21,020 bases of DNA. It comes from SXXK01 sp046074645 (GTDB taxonomy: Bacteria; Planctomycetota; Planctomycetia; Planctomycetales; Planctomycetaceae). The number at the start of each line of letters is the position of its first letter. Position 1 is the first letter of the stretch. The notes under the pieces were generated by a model. That model searched no databases. It worked only from the letters and a program-made list of their open reading frames with translations, and was not told where the DNA came from. This document shows positions 1-7,244 of the stretch, one piece after another. Made by a program: the position numbers and the translations under genes. The stretch lies in assembly GCA_046074645.1 (NCBI GenBank), contig JBJTOP010000392.1, positions 1 through 21,020 on the forward strand, written 5' to 3'.

Positions 1-110
1 GGGGGGGGGTTTCTGGTTGTTTGGGGGGTTGGGGGGGGGGAAAATGTGGTGTGTTTCCCCCCCCCATCCCCCCCCCTCCTGGGGTGGGGGGGGGGGTGGG
101 GGGGGGGGGG
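1..110. repeat. G/C homopolymer-rich low-complexity edge
   Basis: The first 110 bases are almost entirely runs of G with two C blocks and no coding character. Short open frames through it encode only Gly/Pro-rich strings caused by the runs. The exact length of such homopolymers is often unreliable in draft assemblies, so this may be a poorly resolved contig edge. It directly abuts the first copy of the 150-bp tandem repeat. Confidence 0.7.
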
Positions 111-112
111 CC

Positions 113-562
113 GAAACGCGCCTGCCACACGCAGCACGGACAGTGCAGAAGCATGCTGGATTCACAGTGGCCAGGAAGTGTTGGCGAGGGGACTGGCAGT
201 GTTCCTTGACCCCTCAATCCCCCCTCGCCCCGGACCGGGGAGAGGGGTCGGGGATGAGGGGCGAAACGCGCCTGCCACACGCAGCACGGACAGTGCAGAA
301 GGATGCTGGATTCACAGCGTCGAGGAAGTGTTGGCGAGGGGACTGGCAGTGTTCCCTGACCCCTCAATCCCCCCTCGCCCCGGACCGGGGAGAGGGGTCG
401 GGGGTGAGGGGTGAAACGCTCCTGCCACGCGCAGCACAGACAGTGCAGAAGGATGCTGGATTCACAGTGTCCTGAAAGTGTTGACGATGGGACTGGCAGT
501 GTTCTTTGACCCCTCACCCCCATCTCCTCTCCCCTCGAAGGGGAGAGGGGGGATTGAGGGCG
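113..562. repeat. Three tandem copies of a 150-bp repeat with C/G-rich hairpins
   Basis: Copies begin at 113, 263 and 413, each with GAAACGC followed by a CTCCTGCC- or GCCTGCCA-type stretch, giving a regular 150-bp period. Copies 1 and 2 are nearly identical. Copy 3 has drifted, mainly in its last 50 bases. Each unit ends in a self-complementary block. In copies 1 and 2 CCCCTC and CCCCGG pair with CCGGGG and GAGGGG. In copy 3 a 9-bp stem CTCTCCCCT/AGGGGAGAG spans 527-547, with an outer CCCTCA/TGAGGG pair at 511-516 and 555-560. Because 150 is a multiple of three, an open frame runs through the array, but its low-complexity translation argues against a protein. I read it as an intergenic repeat family lying downstream of the transporter gene. 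Confidence 0.85.
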
Positions 563-686
563 ATTTTCGCGAGGATAGAGAGAACTTCAACGCCATTGGG
601 CTGCAGCGCAACCGCTGAGCCGCATTCTACTTTTTTCAGGATCTCTCCACAGGCCAAACTCTGAGTCCCGTCTGACCAGTACACTT

Positions 687-1586
687 TCAGCGGCTGAACG
701 ATATGACAAGGACTCCGAGCAGGAGTCCGGTGAGGCAGATGGCTTTGATGCGCCAGTTTTTTTCGCCGTAGAGTCGAATGCCGGCGAGGAAGGCGATGAT
801 GACGGAGGTACGTCGGAGCGGGGAGATGACGGAGATGAGTGCGTCGGGCTGTTCGTTGGCGGAGAAGTAGAGGAAGTCAGAGACGAGCAGGAGCAGGGCG
901 ATCATGGGGATTGACCAGCGCCATTCGAAGGGACTGGTGGAGCGTCCGCGAATGAGCCAGGGGAGGATGACGGGGAGCATGACGGGGACGAGGTAGATGG
1001 AGAACCAGGCCTGGACTTCAGCGGAGCGATAGCCGCAGGTATTGAGCAGGTATTTGTCGTAGAGGGCACTGGCGGCGCCGAGGATGGTGGCGAGGATCAT
1101 CAGGGCGACCCAGCGATCGCGGTGGAAGACGATGCCTTCGCGGCGGCCGGCAAGCGAGAATGCGTAGAAGGCGCTCAGTACAATGCCGACTCCGGTCCAC
1201 TGCAGGACGGAGGGGCGTTCGGCCATGAAGAGCACGGCGAAGAGAACAGTGACGAGCGGACTGGTGGCGCGGATGGGTGCAGCGATGGAGATGGGCAGGT
1301 GCTTGAGCGCGAAGGAAGCGCAGATCCATGAGCTGCCGGCGATAACGGATTTGGCTGCGAGCCTTCCGTGGGCGGTCCAGTCGAGCGGCTGGACGCGAAG
1401 GAGTTCGGGGAGAGCGGTGGTGTGGGTCTGTGAGAGGATCAGGAGCGGGAGCCAGACAGCGGCCTGTGTGAGGACGTTGCAGAAGAGCACTGGGGGCACA
1501 GCGTTGCCCCGCAGTGATTCTTTTTTGGCAATTTCGTAGAGCCCGAGGAAGCCTGCGGAGAGCAGGCTGATGGTAATCCAGTGCAT
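687..1586 (-). CDS. EamA/DMT-family membrane transporter
   Basis: A 299-residue, strongly hydrophobic protein with roughly ten predicted transmembrane segments, the size and layout of drug/metabolite transporter (EamA) proteins built from two five-helix repeats. Supporting stretches are the N-terminal helix ISLLSAGFLGLYEIAKK, the middle segment PIRATSPLVTVLFAVLFMAERPS, which resembles the conserved end of the first EamA repeat, and PLRRTSVIIAFLAGIRLYGE near the C terminus, which matches the same position in the second repeat. The substrate cannot be told from sequence. The ATG at 1586 lies only 15 bases after the rho stop, so the gene is probably transcribed with rho. No clear Shine-Dalgarno sequence precedes it. 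EamA proteins act in the cytoplasmic membrane, usually as exporters of metabolites. Confidence 0.8.
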   Translation of the reverse strand: MHWITISLLSAGFLGLYEIAKKESLRGNAVPPVLFCNVLTQAAVWLPLLILSQTHTTALPELLRVQPLDWTAHGRLAAKSVIAGSSWICASFALKHLPISIAAPIRATSPLVTVLFAVLFMAERPSVLQWTGVGIVLSAFYAFSLAGRREGIVFHRDRWVALMILATILGAASALYDKYLLNTCGYRSAEVQAWFSIYLVPVMLPVILPWLIRGRSTSPFEWRWSIPMIALLLLVSDFLYFSANEQPDALISVISPLRRTSVIIAFLAGIRLYGEKNWRIKAICLTGLLLGVLVISFSR

Positions 1587-1601
1587 GCTGCGGTGGTTGG
1601 T

Positions 1602-3887
1602 TTAGAGCACCGCGCGGATGCGAGTGAGGAATTCTCGGTTGGTGGGGAAGCGTTCCATGGTGCGTGTGAGCTGTTCCATGGCTTCGACGGGATTGAGGCT
1701 GATGAGGCTGCGGCGGAGCATGGTGATGCCATCGAGCATATCAGCGGGGAGAATTTTCTCTTCGCGGCGTGTGCCGGAGCGAGTGATATCGATGGAGGGC
1801 CAGATGCGGCGGTCGGCGAGGTCGCGGCTGAGCATCATTTCCATGTTGCCGGTGCCCTTGAATTCCTGGAAGATGGCTTCGTCCATGCGGCTGCCGGTAT
1901 CGATGAGAGCAGTGCCGCAGACGGTGAGTGAGCCACCTTCTTCGAAGCGTCGAGCCTGTCCGAAGAGCTTTTTGGGGATGTCAAGAGCGCGGATATCGAG
2001 TCCGCCGGTGCCGGTGCGTCCGGTGTTGCTGTGCTTGTTGAAGGCGCGCGCGAGCCGGGTGATGCTGTCGAGCAGGATGAAGACGTCTTTGCCTTCTTCG
2101 GCGAGTCGTTTGGCGCGTTCGATGATGAGGGTGGCGAGTCGGATGTGGCTTTCGACGTCGTTATCGAGCGATGAGGAGATGACTTCGCCTTTGACGAGTC
2201 GCCGCATTTCGGTGACTTCTTCGGGGCGTTCGTCGATGAGGAGCACCACGAGGTGGATTTCGGGGTGATTGACGCTGACGGCGTGAGCGATGTCCTGGAG
2301 GAGCATTGTTTTGCCTGTTCGCGGGGGTGCCACGAGCAGAGCGCGCTGACCTTTGCCGATGGGGCAGAGCAGATCCATGACGCGCATGGTGAGCGGCCTG
2401 GGGCCGGTTTCGAGTCGGATCTGTTCGAAGGGATTGATGGCGGTGAGGTCATCGAAGAGGCGGATTTTGGAATATTCGCCGGGGGTCATTCCGTCGATGA
2501 GTTCGATTTCATGGACGCGGGGACCGTGATGGTGGGAGCCGGCGCCGACCTGGGCACGAATGAGCACTCCTTCGCGGAGGCCATATTTTTCCATGAGCGC
2601 CGCGGGGACGAAGGGATTGTTATCGTCGGCGACGTAGTTCCGTTTGGGGTCACGGAGGAATCCGTAACCGCGGTGATGATGGACTTCGAGCACACCGTCG
2701 AAGGGGCCTTCGATGACCGGAGCGGGCGCGGCGCCGTAGGTGGGTTTGCGGGCCTGGGGACCGGGACCCTGATCACGGCCAAAGCCCTGACCGCGAGCAC
2801 CCATGGGTTGGCCACCGCGGTTATCCGGGCCGCGGCGATTGCGGCCGCCACGTCGTGAACGCCCGCCTTCGAAACGGCCGAATTCGCGGCGACCTGGAGG
2901 ACCATCGAAGCGAGGCGGCCCCTGGTCGCCACGCGGTTCACCGCGCGGTTCGAAACGTGGGCCAGCTTCACCGGGCGGTCGGTCGCCACCGCGGCGACGG
3001 CGACGGCGACGACGACGGCGACGACCGTCGCCGTCGCCAGGTTCACCTTCGGTCGGAGGACCGCCGGAAGATTCTTCGCGGCCGGCATCGTCGGCAGCGT
3101 CGTCTGCGCCGAAGAGCTGGTCACCCCAGTCGGCAAAGTCGTCTCGTTCGGACTGGTAGCGACCGGGTGATTCTGTTTCTGCGAGGCGGTCGGGGGATTC
3201 AGAGCGAGCGGGGGCGTCGGTATCGTCACGGTGACGGCGATCGCGGCGGGGGCCACGGTCGCGTTGCGGCGGGCGGCGTTCGGATCTTTCAGCCGTGGCG
3301 GGTTCGTCGTCACCAAAATCGAGATCGTCAGTGCTGAAGTACCGCATGCCGGTTTCGGCTTCGACGTCAGCGATCCTGCGTTCGAGCCGATTGGAGGTAC
3401 GGGATCCGGATTCTTCGCCGCGGCTGGACGAGAGGGGAATTTTATCGACGGAGTCGTCGGTATCGGCAGAGGAATGTGCAGCCGGTGTGCGGCGAGAACC
3501 GCGGTCGAGCCGCGACCGGCGAGCAGGTCGGAGCGGAGATTCGGTTGATTCGGCGGGGCCGGACACTTCACGAGGAGCAGTGGGGGCCGAAGATGCTTCC
3601 GGGGCAGGCGGGTTGTCGGGAGCAGGCGGTGCTGATTCGGCGGCAGCGGCAGAGCGGCGTGGACGACGGGCGGGGCGTGGTTCACGAGCGGGGGCTGGCT
3701 CTGCTTCGAGTCCTGAGCCGAAGTCGTCGGAGGCCTCGGGGGCCGGGGCCGACGCCGGAGGCGCATCGTCGGTACGGCGCCGACGTGCGGGGGGTTTGGG
3801 TTCTTCGGCAGCAGATTCGGAACGGGCCGCTGCACGGCGGCGAGGACGCTGGCTGGTTCCTTCGGAATCGGAACGGCTGGTTGGCAT
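1602..3887 (-). CDS. rho: Transcription termination factor Rho with long Arg-rich N-terminal extension
   Basis: Hexameric RNA-dependent ATPase that terminates transcription. From the ATG at 3887 the protein has 761 residues, compared with about 420 in E. coli. Residues 1 to about 385 are low complexity (Arg, Asp, Glu, Ser, Pro, Gly), with 11 consecutive arginines at about 289-299 (bases 2991-3023) and RGG-like stretches after them. The conserved core follows. The primary RNA-binding domain starts near GVLEVHHHRGYGFLRD, Walker A APPRTGKT is at 520-527, LLIDERPEE at about 549-557 and LLDSITRLARA at about 605-615. The C-terminal part carries EGGSLTVCGTALIDTGS, EFKGTGNMEM and SGTRREE, all Rho hallmarks. 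The open frame extends upstream to 4052, but that stretch is Arg/Ser/Cys-rich and looks non-coding. MPTSRSDSEG at 3887 is preferred, although no Shine-Dalgarno sequence is visible. The EamA gene follows 15 bases after the stop. Confidence 0.95.
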   Translation of the reverse strand: MPTSRSDSEGTSQRPRRRAAARSESAAEEPKPPARRRRTDDAPPASAPAPEASDDFGSGLEAEPAPAREPRPARRPRRSAAAAESAPPAPDNPPAPEASSAPTAPREVSGPAESTESPLRPARRSRLDRGSRRTPAAHSSADTDDSVDKIPLSSSRGEESGSRTSNRLERRIADVEAETGMRYFSTDDLDFGDDEPATAERSERRPPQRDRGPRRDRRHRDDTDAPARSESPDRLAETESPGRYQSERDDFADWGDQLFGADDAADDAGREESSGGPPTEGEPGDGDGRRRRRRRRRRRGGDRPPGEAGPRFEPRGEPRGDQGPPRFDGPPGRREFGRFEGGRSRRGGRNRRGPDNRGGQPMGARGQGFGRDQGPGPQARKPTYGAAPAPVIEGPFDGVLEVHHHRGYGFLRDPKRNYVADDNNPFVPAALMEKYGLREGVLIRAQVGAGSHHHGPRVHEIELIDGMTPGEYSKIRLFDDLTAINPFEQIRLETGPRPLTMRVMDLLCPIGKGQRALLVAPPRTGKTMLLQDIAHAVSVNHPEIHLVVLLIDERPEEVTEMRRLVKGEVISSSLDNDVESHIRLATLIIERAKRLAEEGKDVFILLDSITRLARAFNKHSNTGRTGTGGLDIRALDIPKKLFGQARRFEEGGSLTVCGTALIDTGSRMDEAIFQEFKGTGNMEMMLSRDLADRRIWPSIDITRSGTRREEKILPADMLDGITMLRRSLISLNPVEAMEQLTRTMERFPTNREFLTRIRAVL

Positions 3888-4518
3888 ATGTGAGCGAGAT
3901 CCGGTAGTGCTGGGCCTGCAGAATCTGCGGCCGTAGGTAGGAAGTGCTCTGCAGGAGTCTGCAGAACGACAAGCGGTGGCAAGGCGACTGGTTTTAAGGA
4001 GGAAACCAGTGAGGAACCGTGGCCTGCAGGCACGGTCAGAACGAAACAACAAACTATCAGGACAGCATCACAGGCCTGAAAGTACCTGAATCAGACGGCG
4101 AAGGGAATCTGGCCGTCTCACTGACCCGAAATGGCGAAGACCATGCCGCCCGGAGCGGGGCTGCGACTTTGCGAACGCGTCGCAGAAATTCAGGATCACA
4201 AGAGCAACCGGCACGCGTGCCAGATTTGCTGGAATGAGTATTGACGGAAATACGGTGTCTGTCAATTGATCTTCGCCATCTTCAAACACATTTTTCGCCA
4301 TCCTCCTTAAAAAACTGTTTTGACGATCACTCTGAAGCTGACGTCTCCGGTGCTCGATCGTGGAAAACTGCAGCAGTTTTCGCCGGTTTCCAGCAGACAT
4401 GTTTCGGGGCTGCTGCCGAAATTCATCACCAGTGAATCGCTGGCCGGATAACACCCGCATGGTGGTCTGTGCTGATGGCGATGCCGTTGTCTGGATTCGT
4501 TTTTTTCGAGGTGACCGC
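3888..4518. other. Intergenic/leader region between rho and the divergent small gene
   Basis: About 630 bases with no confident gene, lying upstream of both rho (- strand) and the small secreted protein (+ strand), so it must hold divergent promoters. It is more AT-rich than its surroundings. On the - strand a perfect AAGGAGG (4302-4308) directly abuts an ATG at 4299-4301 that opens a 77-codon frame ending at 4068. The zero spacing and unremarkable translation make it a doubtful gene, but a rho leader peptide or attenuator region cannot be excluded. The rho frame is also open upstream from 3887 to 4052. No riboswitch or terminator fold was recognised. Confidence 0.5.
4508..4514 (+). promoter_or_regulatory. 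Ribosome binding site of the small secreted protein
   Basis: GAGGTGA is a seven-base match to the anti-Shine-Dalgarno sequence and sits four bases before the ATG at 4519. It decides the start, because the same frame is open further upstream to an ATG at 4360 with no such signal. It is one of the stronger ribosome binding sites in a window where most genes have weak ones. Confidence 0.7.
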
Positions 4519-4803
4519 ATGCGTTCATGGAATCTGCGTCGCTGTGTTGCTGCTCTTTCCCTGTCATCTGCTTTGCTGGCCGGTACCGCAGTTGCTGACG
4601 AGCAGAAGGCTGCTGCATCGGCAGCCGAAGGTGCCGCTGCCGTACAGGCAGTCCCCGCCGCTCCAACAACCCCGGCAGAGCCTGCTCAGCAGCATGTTCA
4701 CCGAGTTTCTCGCCGTCCGGCGAAGCAGACGTTTTTCCAGCGGGTGATGGAGCTGGAGCGTCGCAAGAATGCGTGGCTGATGCGGACCTTCCTGGGCCGC
4801 TGA
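4519..4803 (+). CDS. Small secreted protein of unknown function
   Basis: The only convincing + strand gene; 94 residues. The N terminus MRSWNLRRCVAALSLSSALLAGTAVADEQ is a textbook signal peptide with a likely cleavage after AVA (about residue 26). The mature part is an Ala/Pro/Glu-rich linker followed by a basic, amphipathic C-terminal segment, RRPAKQTFFQRVMELERRKNAWLMRTFLGR in outline, which could bind a membrane or a partner. The start is supported by the signal peptide beginning exactly there and by GAGGTGA four bases upstream. It converges on the DeaD-like helicase gene, with a strong hairpin in between. I do not recognise a family. Export to the periplasm is inferred from the signal peptide only. 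Confidence 0.7.
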   Translation: MRSWNLRRCVAALSLSSALLAGTAVADEQKAAASAAEGAAAVQAVPAAPTTPAEPAQQHVHRVSRRPAKQTFFQRVMELERRKNAWLMRTFLGR

Positions 4804-4839
4804 TCTGCCGGGCATTTGCCGGGCATTTGACAATATCAG

Positions 4840-4872
4840 ACACAGCCGCCGTTCGTTGAACGGCGGCTGTGT
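4840..4872. terminator. Bidirectional hairpin terminator between convergent genes
   Basis: ACACAGCCGCCGTTC at 4840-4854 pairs perfectly with GAACGGCGGCTGTGT at 4858-4872 around a GTT loop, giving a 15-bp GC-rich stem. It lies between the + strand small gene (stop 4803) and the end of the - strand helicase gene (4878). T-rich sequence after the stem is modest on both strands, so termination may be partial or Rho-assisted. Confidence 0.75.
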
Positions 4873-4877
4873 TGATT

Positions 4878-7193
4878 TCAGCGGTCGCGATGTGAGTGTC
4901 CGCGGTGGGGCGGTCGGAAGGACTGCTGAAGGCGTGAGATGCGGAGCTGTTGACCGCCGACGCGGACGCGTCTGAGCAGATGGAAGATATCTTCGGGCAT
5001 GCCTGCGGGCAGATCAACCGTGCTGTAATCGTCGTGAATTTCGATGCGGCCGATTCGGGAGCTGTCGAGCCCGGCTTCGTTGGCGATGGCCCCGACGATA
5101 TTGCCTGGTTTGACTGCGTGAATATGCCCGACTTCCAGCCGAAATGTCTCCATGGCGGCATCGCGTCGGAAGGCTGGACGACGCTCTTCGGAGCGTCCGT
5201 CGGGGCGTCGTTCGGGGCGACCATCGGAGCGGTCACGGGAGCGGAACGGGGGTTCGCGACGGCCTGGCGGTCCGTTGTCGGGGCGTCCCCGAAAGTTGGG
5301 CGGTCCGCGCCGATCGCGAAACTCTGGTTCATCAAAATCAACATGTCTGAATTCGTCGCGCAGGAGCAGTGGTCGATCACCTGCGGCGAGCACTCCGAGG
5401 GCGCCGAGGACCTGTTCTTCGGTGAGTTCCGGGTGTTCTTTACGGAATTGCTGGAGGATGGACGCGAGCACTTCGTACTGGGGGTCGTTGAGAGCAGCGA
5501 GAATGCGTTCGTGGAACCGGATGACTCTCTGTTTGTTGATAACTCGGTTGTTAGGGAGCGGCATCGGTTCGATGGTCTGTCGCGTGGCTCGTTCGAGACT
5601 TTGCAGGAGACGTCGGCCGCGTGGGTGCATGAACAGAATGGCTTCGCCGCTGCGACCGGCTCGACCGGTGCGTCCAATCCGATGGACATAGGCTTCGCGA
5701 TCTCGGGGCAGATCATAATTGATCACATGTGAGACGCGGCGAACATCAAGGCCGCGAGCTGCCACGTCTGTGGCGACCACGATACTGATTTGTCCGGACT
5801 TGAGCTGTTCGATGATGCGTTCGCGCTGGGCCTGAGCCATTTCGCCGTTGAGAGCAGCGGCGCGATGGCCGTTGCGGGAGAGCAGCTGTGCGAGTGGTTC
5901 TGTGGTGCCGCGGAGCTTGACGAAGATGATTGCAGCGTCGTAGGTTTCAGCTTCCAGGAGTCGCAGGAGGGCCGCTTCCTTTTGATCAGGCGCAGCGACC
6001 ACGTAGCGCTGCCGGATGGTTTCTGCTGCTGCTGCGCGCTGTTGAATTTCAATATTCACGGGATCTCGCAGCTGCTGTTGCGCGATCTCTCGAACACCTT
6101 CCGGCATGGTGGCTGAAAACAGTGCTGTCTGACGTGAGGCCGGGAGCCGTTCGAGGATCCAGTCGACGCTTTCGGCGAAGCCCATGCGGAGCATTTCGTC
6201 GGCTTCGTCGAGCACCAGACAGCGGAGATTGTCGAACTTGAGCGATCCTCGATCCATGTGATCCATGACGCGACCTGGAGTACCCACGACCACGTGCACT
6301 CCGCGATTCAGCATACTGAACTGTGGCCCCATCGGCGCTCCGCCGTAGATGGCGAGCGCCTGCAGGCCCTGAAGGCCCGATGCGTAACGTTCGAATGCGG
6401 CGGTTGCCTGTAACGCCAGCTCTCGGGTGGGGACGAGGACCAGTACCTGCGGGCGGCGATTGGAAATGTCAATGTGATGGAGCAGCGGCAGGGCAAATGC
6501 AGCGGTCTTGCCGGAACCGGTTTGAGCCTGTCCGAGCAGGTCGCGGCCAGCCAGCAGGTGCGGGATGGTGCGTGCCTGGATGGGTGTCGGTGCCGGGTAG
6601 CCGGCTGTACGCACTGCGGCCAGGAGTGATTCAGACAGTCCGAGGTCTTCGAAGGAGGGCGAGTCGGCGGCGGGAGCAGCGAGAACGGAGGCCGTTCTGG
6701 GTGGGGAAGTGGTGTTGCCGGGATTTTTAATGGCGGCAGGCTGTGGTGATGGAGGGCTGATGTGAGTTGTGGTTGTGGGGGAAGTTGAATGGGCGGCGGC
6801 AGTTGTCGCGGCTGCGCTGGCGGCAGCCGCAGCCGCTGCCGCTGCTGCTGCTGCTGCCGCTGCTGCGGCAGCCGCTTTTCTGGCTTTTTTTGCAGCGGTC
6901 TTTGTGATGGCGGTCGTGTGTTCGGTGATGACGTGCGTGGTGAAGTCGCTGGTTGGGGGTATTTCAGTTTCGGGCGGGACAGAGCTTTGGATGTCGGCCT
7001 CATGGGGCGTGGGACGTGAGTCGTTCTCGGGGGGTGAGAGCGGCAGGTTGATCTCCGCAATCTGGTGTGGGTCAATGGTCTCGGAGGGCTGTTCGATGAA
7101 CAGGTCCGGGGTGACGGTGACAGCGGAGTGGTCGGTGGTGGGGGCGACCTGATCGATTGCTGAATCGGGAAGCAGAGGAGATTCTGTGGTCAT
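4878..7193 (-). CDS. DEAD-box RNA helicase, DeaD/CsdA-like, with C-terminal DbpA-type RNA-binding domain
   Basis: ATP-dependent RNA helicase of 771 residues. A Pro/Thr/Ser-rich N-terminal extension (1 to about 178) contains 19 consecutive alanines at 107-125 after AKKARK. The helicase core follows: Q motif with FEDLGLSESLL and PTPIQ at about 180-206, motif I AQTGSGKT 223-230, PTRELALQ 255-262, TPGR about 305-308, DEAD 329-332, SAT 360-362, ATDVAARGLD 474-483 and HRIGRTGRAGR 504-514. A linker rich in RG, RP and DR follows (about 620-680). The end (about 685-755, with IGRIEIHDDYSTVDLPAGMPEDIFHLL) matches the RNA-binding fold of DbpA/DeaD proteins. The family acts in ribosome assembly, mRNA decay and cold adaptation. 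The ATG at 7193 is 51 bases after the stop of the RhlE-like gene, so the two are probably co-transcribed. Confidence 0.93.
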   Translation of the reverse strand: MTTESPLLPDSAIDQVAPTTDHSAVTVTPDLFIEQPSETIDPHQIAEINLPLSPPENDSRPTPHEADIQSSVPPETEIPPTSDFTTHVITEHTTAITKTAAKKARKAAAAAAAAAAAAAAAAAAASAAATTAAAHSTSPTTTTHISPPSPQPAAIKNPGNTTSPPRTASVLAAPAADSPSFEDLGLSESLLAAVRTAGYPAPTPIQARTIPHLLAGRDLLGQAQTGSGKTAAFALPLLHHIDISNRRPQVLVLVPTRELALQATAAFERYASGLQGLQALAIYGGAPMGPQFSMLNRGVHVVVGTPGRVMDHMDRGSLKFDNLRCLVLDEADEMLRMGFAESVDWILERLPASRQTALFSATMPEGVREIAQQQLRDPVNIEIQQRAAAAETIRQRYVVAAPDQKEAALLRLLEAETYDAAIIFVKLRGTTEPLAQLLSRNGHRAAALNGEMAQAQRERIIEQLKSGQISIVVATDVAARGLDVRRVSHVINYDLPRDREAYVHRIGRTGRAGRSGEAILFMHPRGRRLLQSLERATRQTIEPMPLPNNRVINKQRVIRFHERILAALNDPQYEVLASILQQFRKEHPELTEEQVLGALGVLAAGDRPLLLRDEFRHVDFDEPEFRDRRGPPNFRGRPDNGPPGRREPPFRSRDRSDGRPERRPDGRSEERRPAFRRDAAMETFRLEVGHIHAVKPGNIVGAIANEAGLDSSRIGRIEIHDDYSTVDLPAGMPEDIFHLLRRVRVGGQQLRISRLQQSFRPPHRGHSHRDR
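6819..6875 (-). repeat. GCN triplet tract encoding 19 alanines
   Basis: Nineteen uninterrupted alanine codons (GCA, GCG, GCT and GCC mixed) inside the N-terminal extension of the DeaD-like helicase, followed by a Ser and further Ala/Thr clusters. Codon mixing argues against very recent triplet slippage and for selection or age at the protein level. The tract also reads as alanine on the opposite strand. Confidence 0.85.
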
Positions 7194-7244
7194 TGGATCT
7201 TGAGGGCTGGAGTTTGGGGGGCCGTGATGCGGTGTACGAGTCCA

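Noticed and set aside
17..475. Open frame of 152 codons across the left-edge repeats
   Set aside because: It exists only because the repeat period is 150, a multiple of three; the translation is low-complexity and repetitive with no start signal.
2486..4033. Long second open frame (515 codons) overlapping rho on the same strand
   Set aside because: It is a shadow of the GC-rich, Arg/Pro-coding extension and has no recognisable domain, while the rho frame carries all conserved motifs.
3888..4052. N-terminal extension of the rho frame to 4052
   Set aside because: The added 55 residues are Arg/Ser/Cys-rich with no Rho-like character, and a plausible ATG exists at 3887.
4307..5716. 469-codon - strand frame overlapping the DeaD-like helicase
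   Set aside because: It runs in another frame across a clear gene, a terminator hairpin and an intergenic region, and its Ser/Thr/Pro/Ala composition is typical of a shadow.
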